A stretch of 64,000 nucleotides of DNA. It comes from Halioxenophilus sp033283405. Lineage in GTDB: Bacteria; Pseudomonadota; Gammaproteobacteria; Pseudomonadales; Cellvibrionaceae. The DNA is taken from assembly GCF_033283405.1 (NCBI RefSeq), contig NZ_JAWMQR010000003.1, forward strand, positions 372,001 through 436,000, given 5' to 3'. Of the stretch, positions 52,726-61,600 are shown piece after piece. Position 1 is the stretch's first letter, and each line of letters begins with the position of its first letter. Both the position numbers and the translations under genes were made by a program. The notes below the pieces were generated by a model that worked only from the letters and a program-made list of their open reading frames with translations, ran no database searches and was not told the origin of the DNA.

Positions 52726-54282
52726 ATGAAGCAGTCTCTACAACTAAAGCTCGGTCAACAGTTAACGATGACCCCTCAGTTGCAACAGGCCATCCGCCTG
52801 CTGCAACTCTCAACTTTGGACCTACAGCAAGAGATTCAAGAGGCGCTGGAGTCCAACCCCATGTTGGAGGTGAGCGAGTCTGAAGACTCGGGTGACGACA
52901 GCTCATCCAGCTCCGACGCTGATCTCAAGCTAGAGAGCAGCGCCACCGAAACCATCAGCGAATCCAACAAAGAAGAGGCTGACTGGCAGGAGAACATTCC
53001 CGAAGATCTCCCCGTCGATACCCATTGGGACGACATCTACCAAGGCAGTGGTAGCGGCAATGTCGGCCCCGAGCGCGACGACAGCTACTTCGACAGCCAG
53101 ATAGACAACACCGAAACCCTGCAAGAACACCTGCTTTGGCAACTTAACCTCACCCCCATGTCAGACCGCGATCGCATGATTGCGATGGCCATCATCGATG
53201 CCGTTGAGCCCAGCGGCCTGCTCTCCACCCCCATTGAAGATATCTACCGCGGCTTGGCGCGGGTGGTGGATGGCACCCCAGAAGAGGCGGACGATAGCGA
53301 ATGGGAAGCGCCTAATGAGGTGGATGCCGCCACAGACGAAGACGATCACGACCGGCTCGACATCGACGAAGTGTTCGCCGTCCAGCACCGTCTGCAACTG
53401 TTCGACCCCATTGGCGCCTGCAGCGAGAGCCTCTCGCAGTGCCTGATGGTACAACTGAATCAATTCGCCAAAGATACGCCATGCCTCGACGCCGCTAAAA
53501 TGATCGTCAGCGAACACCTGCTACAGCTCGGCAACCGCGACTACAAACAGATCATGCGCCGCTGCCGCATCAAAGAGAACGAGCTAAAACAGGCGATTTT
53601 ATTGATCCAACAGCTGACTCCACACCCGGGTGAGCTGATTGGCAGCAGCGAAACCAGCTACATCGTACCGGATGTGTTTGTCAGTAAAAAAAGCGGACGC
53701 TGGCTGGTGGAACTAAACCCAGACATCGCACCTAAAATCCGTATTAACAGTAATTACGCCAACTTGGTTAAACGCGCAGACAGCAGTGAAGACAACACCT
53801 TCCTGCGCGACAACCTGCAGGAGGCTCGCTGGTTTTTGAAGAGCCTGCAAAGCCGCAACGAAACTCTGCTCAAGGTCGCCAGCTGTATTGTCGACAAACA
53901 ACAGGGCTTTCTTGATTTTGGCCCAGAGGCCATGAAACCATTGGTATTGCACGATATCGCCGAAGATGTAGGCATGCACGAATCCACTATTTCACGCGTC
54001 ACCACCCAAAAATACATGCACACCCCGCAGGGTATTTTTGAACTGAAATACTTCTTCTCCAGCCATGTCAGCACCGATAACGGCGGGGAGTGCTCCTCCA
54101 CCGCTATCCGCGCCATCATCAAAAAACTCGTCGCCGCCGAAGACCCGCAAAAACCCCTGAGCGACAGCAAAATCACCAGCCTTCTGTCAGACCAGGGTAT
54201 CCAGGTTGCCCGTCGTACCATTGCGAAATATCGCGAGTCGCTCGGCATCGCGGCCTCTAACGAGCGTAAGCGATTGGTGTAA
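52726..54282 (+). CDS. rpoN: RNA polymerase sigma-54 factor RpoN
   Basis: RpoN directs polymerase to -24/-12 promoters that need an AAA+ activator. The 518-residue protein has the glutamine- and leucine-rich region I (about 1-50, with LKLGQQLTMTPQLQQAIRLL), a long acidic region II with many D, E and S, the core-binding domain, a helix-turn-helix with VGMHESTISRVTTQKYM, and the RpoN box ARRTIAKYRE at 495-504 (the more usual form is ARRTVAKYRE). I use the ATG at 52726; a TTG six codons upstream is unlikely. The following hpf-ptsN-rapZ-ptsO order is standard. Confidence 0.97.
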   Translation: MKQSLQLKLGQQLTMTPQLQQAIRLLQLSTLDLQQEIQEALESNPMLEVSESEDSGDDSSSSSDADLKLESSATETISESNKEEADWQENIPEDLPVDTHWDDIYQGSGSGNVGPERDDSYFDSQIDNTETLQEHLLWQLNLTPMSDRDRMIAMAIIDAVEPSGLLSTPIEDIYRGLARVVDGTPEEADDSEWEAPNEVDAATDEDDHDRLDIDEVFAVQHRLQLFDPIGACSESLSQCLMVQLNQFAKDTPCLDAAKMIVSEHLLQLGNRDYKQIMRRCRIKENELKQAILLIQQLTPHPGELIGSSETSYIVPDVFVSKKSGRWLVELNPDIAPKIRINSNYANLVKRADSSEDNTFLRDNLQEARWFLKSLQSRNETLLKVASCIVDKQQGFLDFGPEAMKPLVLHDIAEDVGMHESTISRVTTQKYMHTPQGIFELKYFFSSHVSTDNGGECSSTAIRAIIKKLVAAEDPQKPLSDSKITSLLSDQGIQVARRTIAKYRESLGIAASNERKRLV

Positions 54283-54411
54283 CGACATAGGATTTATCGG
54301 TTTCTGCTGCGCTGTTTAGTCTCTTGTGAATAGCGCAGTAACGGCGGCTCAGGCCGCCTCAAGCAACCGGTTCGGTACCTCACCGAACCCTATCGACAAA
54401 GAGGAACTGCA
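54283..54411 (+). promoter_or_regulatory. Three consecutive hairpins between rpoN and hpf
   Basis: The gap holds three inverted repeats in a row: CTGCGCT/AGCGCAG (54307-54338, long loop), GGCGGC-TCAG-GCCGCC (54343-54358) and GGTTCGGT-ACCTC-ACCGAACC (54369-54389). None has a T-run, so they look like transcript-processing or attenuator structures rather than terminators. The hpf ribosome-binding site AGAGGA follows the last stem. Confidence 0.45.
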
Positions 54412-54702
54412 ATGCAAATTACAATCAGCGGGCATCATGTCGAATTGACCGACTCCCTCAAGGACTACGTAGAAAATAAACTGTCACGATTGGATAAACA
54501 CCACGGGCAGATAACCAGTACGAATGTCATTCTCTCGGTTGAAAAAATGCGACAAAAAGCGGAAGCTTCGATCCACGTTAGCGGCAAAGACTTTTTTGCT
54601 GACTGCGAATCGGATGACCTGTATACGGCTATCGACGCCCTAACCGACAAGCTCGATCGACAGCTCCTCAAGCACAAAGAGAAAATCAGCAGCCATCGAT
54701 GA
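54412..54702 (+). CDS. hpf: Ribosome hibernation promoting factor HPF (short form)
   Basis: HPF binds the 30S decoding region and promotes inactive 100S ribosome dimers in stationary phase. The 96-residue product is the short form: MQITISGHHVELTDSLKDYV at the start and DDLYTAIDALTDKLDRQLLK with the conserved C-terminal helix. The family also includes RaiA; position directly after rpoN supports HPF. AGAGGA precedes the ATG, and the stop overlaps ptsN (ATGA). Confidence 0.96.
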   Translation: MQITISGHHVELTDSLKDYVENKLSRLDKHHGQITSTNVILSVEKMRQKAEASIHVSGKDFFADCESDDLYTAIDALTDKLDRQLLKHKEKISSHR

Positions 54703-55157
54703 CTATCAAACTGTCCTCTATTCTCGCTCCAAGCCGTGTTGTCTGCGGCTTGGAGGGGATCAGCAAAAAAAGAACCCTCGAAACCATTGCCAAATTGATA
54801 GCCGAAGACATCCCCGTGCTGGATGCCGAAGAGCTGTTTCGGCGATTAATGGCCCGCGAACGGCTTGGCTCTACCGGCATTGGCCATGGTATTGCCATCC
54901 CACACTGCCGTTTGGAAAATTGCGCGGGCACCATGGGTGCCTTTTTTAAATTGTCGGATAAAGTCGACTTTGACGCCATTGATGACACCCCCGTAGACGC
55001 CATCTTCGCCCTGCTGGTACCAGAGGAGGCAGATGACACCCACCTGCAAACACTCGCGACCATTGCGCGAACTTTTTCAGACGCCGACCTGTTGAGCAAA
55101 ATTCGACAGTGCCAATCCAGCGAAGAGCTCTACCAGACTCTCATCGCAGTAGACTAA
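54699..55157 (+). CDS. ptsN: Nitrogen-PTS enzyme IIA(Ntr), PtsN
   Basis: PtsN is the terminal phosphoacceptor of the nitrogen phosphotransferase chain (PtsP, PtsO, PtsN) and regulates potassium uptake and other targets by protein contact. The 152-residue protein has the PTS EIIA type-2 domain with the phosphorylated histidine His69 in STGIGHGIAIPHC and a typical DAIFALLVPEEADDTHL segment. Its ATG overlaps the hpf stop. Confidence 0.96.
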   Translation: MTIKLSSILAPSRVVCGLEGISKKRTLETIAKLIAEDIPVLDAEELFRRLMARERLGSTGIGHGIAIPHCRLENCAGTMGAFFKLSDKVDFDAIDDTPVDAIFALLVPEEADDTHLQTLATIARTFSDADLLSKIRQCQSSEELYQTLIAVD

Positions 55158-55175
55158 CACCTCGACTAGGGTGCA

Positions 55176-56042
55176 ATGATGCAACTAGTGATTATCAGTG
55201 GTCGTTCCGGTTCGGGCATCAGCAGCGCCCTGCGTGTGCTGGAAGATGCCGGCATGACCTGTATCGATAATCTGCCTATTGGCCTGTTGGTGCACCTGGT
55301 CAGCGCGCAATCCAACGCCGGCAAGCGCTACGCCGTCACCATCGACACCCGCAGCAACCTCGATCAGCTCAGCAATTTCCCGCAGGTGTTAAAGCAGCTT
55401 AAGCAGGGCTGCAAATCGGTACAGGTCATCTTTTTGGATGCCCGCGACGATATCCTTCTGCGCCGCTTCAGTGAAACCCGGCGCAAACACCCGCTCAGCT
55501 CCACAGCCATTGACCTCAAAGCCGCTATCGCCAAAGAGTCGGAACTGCTACAGCCCATCTACGACCTGGCCGACCAGGTGATCGAGACCAGCGGTTTGAG
55601 CCTGCACGAGCTGCGCAACCTGATCCAGAAGTGGGTCACCGGGGCCGAGCATCTGGGCATGGCTATTCAGTTCCAGTCGTTTGGCTTTAAACGCGGGGTG
55701 CCCGCCGAAGCGGATTTCATCTTCGATGCCCGCTGCCTGCCCAACCCCTATTGGCAGGCCGACCTAAAGCACTCCAGCGGCCTGGATGAAAATGTCGAAG
55801 CTTTTTTACAGGCAGAACCTTTGGTGCTGGAGATGCTGGAGGACATCACCCTCTACCTGCAGAAGTGGCTGCCCCATTTTGCCGCCAGCAATCGCAGTTA
55901 CATCACGGTTGCCATCGGCTGCACCGGCGGTCAGCACCGCTCGGTCTATCTCTGCAAACAGTTAGCGGCGCGCTTCAGCGCCGAACATACCAGCGTATTG
56001 GTACGCCACCGGGATCTCACCCTGGCCGGGCCGTCCGGATAA
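55176..56042 (+). CDS. rapZ: RNase adapter protein RapZ with altered Walker A
   Basis: RapZ binds small RNAs and guides RNase E in control of glucosamine-6-phosphate synthase, and senses that sugar, in E. coli. The 288-residue protein is full length: VLEDAGMTCIDNLPIGLL, FLDARDDILLRRFSETRRKHPL, SFGFKRGVPAEADFIFDARC and the C-terminal YITVAIGCTGGQHRSVYL are all conserved. The P-loop, however, reads GRSGSGIS where GRSGSGKS is expected; the codon is ATC. The tail after RHRDL is also less basic than in E. coli (LTLAGPSG). ATG codons at 55176 and 55179 are both usable. Confidence 0.95.
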   Translation: MMQLVIISGRSGSGISSALRVLEDAGMTCIDNLPIGLLVHLVSAQSNAGKRYAVTIDTRSNLDQLSNFPQVLKQLKQGCKSVQVIFLDARDDILLRRFSETRRKHPLSSTAIDLKAAIAKESELLQPIYDLADQVIETSGLSLHELRNLIQKWVTGAEHLGMAIQFQSFGFKRGVPAEADFIFDARCLPNPYWQADLKHSSGLDENVEAFLQAEPLVLEMLEDITLYLQKWLPHFAASNRSYITVAIGCTGGQHRSVYLCKQLAARFSAEHTSVLVRHRDLTLAGPSG

Positions 56043-56076
56043 GCCCACCACTCACTAACAATTACAAATAAAGAAG

Positions 56077-56346
56077 ATGCTACAACAAGCCATTACCATT
56101 ACTAACAGCAAGGGTCTGCACGCCAGGGTCGCCACCAAGCTGGTTAAAACCGCGACGCAATATCAGGCCAACATCACCATCGTTTTCGATGGCAAAACCG
56201 CCGACTGCAAAAGCGTGATGTCCATTCTGCTTTTGGCAGCTTCATGCAATTCAGAGATCGTGTTACAAGCCGATGGCGACGACGAACAGGCAGCCATTGA
56301 TGAGATCGCCCTCCTGTTTGCCAATAAATTTGAGGAAGAGCACTAA
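56077..56346 (+). CDS. ptsO: Nitrogen-PTS phosphocarrier NPr (HPr family)
   Basis: NPr carries phosphate from PtsP to PtsN. The 89-residue product has the HPr fold with the active-site His15 in SKGLHARVATKLV and the regulatory-loop region CKSVMSILLLAA. Position after rapZ identifies the nitrogen-related paralogue instead of sugar-PTS HPr. A 219-base gap to mgtE contains only a weak five-base-pair stem (GCCTT/AAGGC near 56357) that could be a partial terminator. Confidence 0.95.
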   Translation: MLQQAITITNSKGLHARVATKLVKTATQYQANITIVFDGKTADCKSVMSILLLAASCNSEIVLQADGDDEQAAIDEIALLFANKFEEEH

Positions 56347-56565
56347 TTTCCTCATTGGCGCCTTAAAAAAGGCAGAAAATTCATCATCACCCAGTGCCCG
56401 CGCTTGTCAGCCAACACGAACAGAAACTAAACTAAGCCCTTGTTTTTATTGGAACTTGGCCGCCCAAATACGGCAGGACTGAAGCACCCTACAAGCCACC
56501 GGGCAGCCCAATATCCAGAAAACTCCCGCACATCGCTCCTACCTCACTAAATCGAATTCGAGTCT

Positions 56566-57939
56566 ATGGCCGATAACAAAGTCAGCACCGATATCCTCAC
56601 TGGGCAAACCCACTCCAAGTTGAAAGAGGTGTTATCGGCGCTGGACAGTGGTGCCTTCTCCTCCACCCGGCGCATGCTCAACAGCCTGCAACCGGCGGCA
56701 ATAGCCCACCTGCTGAGCTCCTCGCCACCCAATCGCCGGATGCTGTTGTGGCAGATAGTCGATAAAGACCTGGAAGGTGAGGTCATCCAGGAGCTGCCAG
56801 AGAGCGTTCGGGTACAGCTGCTGTCGGATATGAACTCCGTCGAACTGGCCGCCATGACCGAGGAGCTGGAGGCGGATAACGTCGCCGACATCCTGCAACA
56901 GCTCCCCGACCAGGTTATCCAGGAAGTTCTGGCCGCCATGTCGACTCAAAACCGCTCCCGGGTTGAGTCGATCCTCTCCTACGACGAGGACACCGCCGGC
57001 GGCTTGATGGACACCGATGCCATCACCGTACGCCCCGATATCACACTGGACGTAGTGCTGCGCTATCTGCGCCGCCACGAAGAGCTGCCCAACTCCACCT
57101 ACAGTCTGGTGGTGGTCAACCGTGGCGATATCTTCCTGGGGTTGTTACCCATCTCCAAGCTGCTGACCTGCGACCCCGGCATGACGGTACGGGAGCTGAT
57201 GGACACCGACGTGGTGGCCATCCCCTACAAAATGAAAGATCAGGAGGTGGCCAGCCTGTTCGAACACCACGACTGGGTAATGGCACCGGTGGTGGATGAG
57301 AGCGGTAAACTGCTGGGCCGGGTCACCATTGACGACGTGGTTGACGTTATCCGAGAGGGGGCAGACCACTCCCTGATGAGCCTGGCCGGTCTGGATGAAG
57401 ACTCCGACACCTTCGCCTCGGTGCGCACTACCTCGCCGCGGCGGGCGATCTGGCTGGGTATCAACCTCCTGACCGCGGTAATCGCCTCTTCGGTGATCAA
57501 TATTTTCCAGGGCACCATCGATAAGGTGGTCGCCCTGGCGGTACTGATGCCCATCGTCGCCAGCATGGGGGGAGTCGCCGGCAGCCAGACGCTGACCGTG
57601 GTGATCCGGGGTATGGCGCTTGGCCACATTGGCCGCAGCAACCTCTCCTGGCTGCTCAACCGGGAGGTGCAGGTCGGGATCATCAATGGCCTGCTGTGGG
57701 CCACCATTATGGCGCTGATCGCCGGATTCTGGTTTGACGATCCCGCCATCGCCGGTATTATCGCGGCGGCGATGGTAATCAATCTGATTTTTGCAGCCAT
57801 GGCCGGCGCCATGCTGCCCATTATTTTAAAGAGCATGCGCATAGACCCAGCCCTGGCCGGCGGTGTGGCACTGACCACCGTCACCGATGTGGTGGGCTTT
57901 TTCGCCTTTCTGGGCCTGGCCACCTACTTTTATGCCTGA
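56566..57939 (+). CDS. mgtE: Magnesium transporter MgtE
   Basis: MgtE is a homodimeric Mg2+ channel gated by intracellular magnesium. The 457-residue protein has an acidic N-domain with repeated helices (about 20-130; EELEADNVADILQQLPD), a pair of CBS domains (about 140-265; GGLMDTDAITVRP and LGRVTIDDVVDVIREG) and five C-terminal membrane helices from about 285, including the pore motif region GVAGSQTLTVVIRGMALG and the late PALAGGVALTTVTDVVGF. It is commonly found near rpoN/ptsN in gammaproteobacteria. Confidence 0.96.
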   Translation: MADNKVSTDILTGQTHSKLKEVLSALDSGAFSSTRRMLNSLQPAAIAHLLSSSPPNRRMLLWQIVDKDLEGEVIQELPESVRVQLLSDMNSVELAAMTEELEADNVADILQQLPDQVIQEVLAAMSTQNRSRVESILSYDEDTAGGLMDTDAITVRPDITLDVVLRYLRRHEELPNSTYSLVVVNRGDIFLGLLPISKLLTCDPGMTVRELMDTDVVAIPYKMKDQEVASLFEHHDWVMAPVVDESGKLLGRVTIDDVVDVIREGADHSLMSLAGLDEDSDTFASVRTTSPRRAIWLGINLLTAVIASSVINIFQGTIDKVVALAVLMPIVASMGGVAGSQTLTVVIRGMALGHIGRSNLSWLLNREVQVGIINGLLWATIMALIAGFWFDDPAIAGIIAAAMVINLIFAAMAGAMLPIILKSMRIDPALAGGVALTTVTDVVGFFAFLGLATYFYA

Positions 57940-58016
57940 GCCCAGTACCGTTGAGTGACCAGGAGTGTAAACCTGCGTCATCACCCAGCAGCCGCAACAA
58001 ACAAGACCCACTGACC

Positions 58017-58544
58017 ATGAACGACAGTTTTGACGAAGATTTTGATCTGCCACCCAGCAAGACCCAGCGCAAGAAAGAGTCGTTGGCACTGCAGGATTTA
58101 GGGGAGCAGCTGACCCGGCTCTCCAACCAGCAGCTGGCTAAGCTGCCGCTGGACGACGCTCTGCGCACGGCCGTTGGCGAAGCACAAAAGATGAAAGCGA
58201 ACAGTGCCCGCAAACGGCACATCCAGTTTATTGGCAAACTGATTCGGCAAGGGGACAGCGATGCCCTGTTGGCCGCCTGGGAGGCACTACAGGAGCAAAG
58301 CCAAGGCAGCCACCAGCTGCACCACCTCTGTGAGCACTGGCGCGACCAGTTGATCGCCGATGGCTCGCAAGCCGAGCAGTTTATGGCGAACTACCCCGCA
58401 GCCGATCGCCAACAGTTACGGCAGCTGGTCAGAAATTGCCAAGCGTCTAAAGCTAAGTCGGAGGAGCCCAGCAAGCAGCAGGTTATGGCCGCGCGCAAGC
58501 TGTTTCAGTGGTTGCGGGATACCATTCAACAGCACGATCAATAA
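58017..58544 (+). CDS. darP: Ribosome-associated protein DarP (YjgA)
   Basis: DarP (DUF615, YjgA) takes part in late assembly of the 50S ribosomal subunit. From the ATG at 58017 the product has 175 residues: an acidic start (NDSFDEDFDLPPSKTQRKKE), LQDLGEQLTRLSNQQLAKLP, RHIQFIGKLIRQGD and the C-terminal ADRQQLRQLVRNCQASKAK and ARKLFQWLRDTI. E. coli DarP has 183. A TTG at 57951 lengthens the frame without family support. It converges on yhdP with 69 bases between stops. Confidence 0.93.
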   Translation: MNDSFDEDFDLPPSKTQRKKESLALQDLGEQLTRLSNQQLAKLPLDDALRTAVGEAQKMKANSARKRHIQFIGKLIRQGDSDALLAAWEALQEQSQGSHQLHHLCEHWRDQLIADGSQAEQFMANYPAADRQQLRQLVRNCQASKAKSEEPSKQQVMAARKLFQWLRDTIQQHDQ

Positions 58545-58613
58545 CCGCGTTTACCACTCAATAGGCCTGCCAACAAGCAGCCAACTGGCCACAGCAAAAC
58601 CGCTCGGCAATGG

Positions 58614-61600
58614 TCACTGCGCCGCGGAGACCGCTGCTTCCGGTTCCGGCTGAATGGCTGGTGGTTCCGGCCCGCTTGGCAGCGGTCCCGGCACCTCCAC
58701 CGGTAAACTTTCAGCGGGTGCCTCTTCCACCGTAGTGCCGGGTTCAGGCTGCTCACCCTCCCCCTTCTTCTTATTGGCCTGTTTGGTGTTGTTATCGAAC
58801 AGACGCACAAACTCCACATCGGGCTCTGCCCAACTGCCGGTAATGCTGTAGCTGACACTGGCCACCCGATTCACCTGGTCTTTAAAGAGCTTACTGGCCG
58901 CCCACACCCCCGCCGCCGCCGGTAGGCCGCCCGCGAGGGCAGCAATCAACGTCAGGTTACCGCCCACCGGCAGGGTCGCCACCAGCTTGGTGTCGAGTTG
59001 TTCGTTAGCCAAGTCGATCACGCCGGCATAGCGCAGAGTACTGGAGGGCGCCTTTACGACAAGCGGGTCCGACAACAACAGCTCTGTGTTATTAAATTGC
59101 AAAGTGCCGTCTATGCTGTCGAAGCTCAAACCGCTATCCACCAGATCCGACATACCCAGGCGCAGGCGACGGGCCCAGGAGTCAAAATTAAACAGCGCTA
59201 CCAGGCGCAGTAGCGCATCGCCACCACCCTCTACCCCCTGGATAAAGCGCCCGTGCGCGATATCGACATCGATATCGCCCTGTAGGTGCATATAGTCGAT
59301 AGCAGCCGGCGACCCGGACCAACTCAGCTGGCTGGTAAATACCGCCTTGGAGGTCTCCAATAGCTCCGGTTTCTGCCAGAGATATAGCACCTCACGCAGG
59401 TCGCTGGCCACCAGGCGCCCACTGAAGTGGGAGCTATCGCCAGTATCTGTGCGCTGCCACAACAGTTTGGCTCCGGGTTCGGCACCTTTCTCGCCAGTGC
59501 CGGTTACCGACACCCCCCGCACAAAGCCTTCAATCTGATCCAGAACAATGCCATCGCCCTGGTGGCGCAGTCGGAAACGCCAATTACCGTAGTCCTCGTT
59601 GCCAAAATAGAGCCCATCCAGAGTGACATCCATGGCCGGCAGCTGGCTAAAATCGACATCGGCCAGCAGATCGTCACTCTCGGCGGGATCTGCATTCGCT
59701 TCTGCTACCCCCCCGGTGTCCGCAACCTCTGCAGTGGCGGGTTGTTCGGCAACTCCGCTAGTTTCTGTGGACTCCTCGGCTTCCGGCTCGTCGAACGCCG
59801 GCAGATGCAGGCTACTGAGATTGACAATCAGAGGCTCCTCCTCGGCGACGGGAATCTGCAACTGACCGGTAACGGTGCCGCTATCGAGGTTCAGCAACCA
59901 GTGATCGCGCTTCTGCTCGGCCTGCAGCAACAGTTCATCGGCGGTAATACCGTGCCACTCGGCCTGTTCTATATTGACGCTCAGCGTCACCGGCATCTGG
60001 TCGCCTTCGCCACTAACAGAATCCTCCCCACTCAACAACTCGGCATAAGCCTGGTAGCGATCAATAACCTCAAGCCACGCCTCCACATCAGCCTGTTGGG
60101 TGGTGCCGGCGATGTTGACTTGCCGGTCGATAACCTGTGGCGCAGTATGCAGCCCCACCGCCACCGAGGTAACACCACTCTCCTGCAGGTTGATCTGCGC
60201 CGTTATCGCTGAATCCAGGTTCAGATCGACCTGGTAGGCATCACCATAGATGGGCACTGAGACCGCCAAGGCTGCGGGCACTTCAGCCGCCTTGGCCCAC
60301 TCTCCAGGCAGGTTGATATCTACCCCCACCAGATCAGCTTGCAGAGCCAGGGTGGCGTTGGGTAGATCGGGATTGCGACTGCGATCGGGAATGGTCAGCG
60401 CACCGGTGACCGCAGTTTTGCCACTCAGGAAGGAGAGCTCCGGCCGCGCTAACCAGCTCTGTAAACCGGCCACCGCCACCTGCCCTTGAAAACCAACCTC
60501 AATATCGTGGTGGCCAGTGGCCCCCTCTTTAGCGGGCTCTGCGTTGACAGGGAAACTTTTGATGGCCACCTGCACCGGCTCGTCCCACAATTTGGCGGCC
60601 AGCCCGCGGCTGCTTAACCCGTCACGGGAGTCATAGCTGATGGCGCCGCTCAGGGAGGAGAAGGTGAGACCAAGCCCAGCCATAGTTAAACTGCCCGGCT
60701 TCAGCTGCACCTGCACGTGCTGATAGCCCTGCTGCTGGCTCTCGCCACTAAGCGGCACCGTCAGGGCTATGCTACCGCGAAATTTACTGGTCAATTGCCA
60801 GTCGTCAAAGGCGGTGCCAAGCACCTCATGCAGAGGTGTTTCCCGCAGCAGACGCAGGCCATCTTCACCAGGCCCCTCGGCTCGGCCATCCAGTTTTAGC
60901 ACCAACTCGTGATTGTGGCTCTGCACGGATAACTGGGTGGCGGATACCTGTGTGTTCCAGAAATGGCCGCGCTCCACCGCCACCCGGGCCTCGCCATTGT
61001 TGACCACCACTGTACCGGTGACATCGCTCACCTCAGGCCAATCCGGGTGGTAGCGTACTGCACCCTCGGTTACCGCCAGTTTCAGCTGGGTGACCGATTC
61101 CACAGACTCACCACCAAAGCGGCCGCGAAAGAGGAATCCGCCCTCGGATGACTGACCCGACAAAATGCTGGTTGCCAGCCAGTCGCGCAGCTCTTCACTC
61201 AGCACCTTGGGCACATAGGTAAAGCGGTCTTCGGCATTACCATTGGTGAGCCCCACCGCCAGAGTCATGTCCATGGGAGCAGTACCTTTCTTCCACGGCA
61301 CGTAGAGGCGGAATTGCGCCCTGGCGTCGCTGTCGCCCTCCGTTAGGCGCAGCAGACCCGAATTGACGTAAATCGCGTTCTGCTCCGGCCGCAGTTGCCA
61401 GCGCACCGCCCCAGCCACGCTGTCAAAGTTTAACGAGTGATCGTAAGCCTCTTTGAAAAAGGCGCTGAAGGGCTGCTCTGACTCCAGCTTAACGTAGCCA
61501 TCCATCGCGCCGGTGGAGAGAAAACCGGTGACGCCACTCAACGCCGGCGTGCCGCGCCACTCATCAACATTCACATCGGCCAGATTGGCCTGCAGATTGA

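Noticed and set aside
56347..56400. Intrinsic terminator after ptsO
   Set aside because: The GCCTT/AAGGC stem is only five base pairs with an A-rich loop and no clean T-run, so it is mentioned only as a weak possibility.
59427..60212. A 261-codon plus-strand frame opposite yhdP
   Set aside because: It overlaps yhdP completely, has a biased composition and no domain features; it reflects codon bias of the opposite strand.
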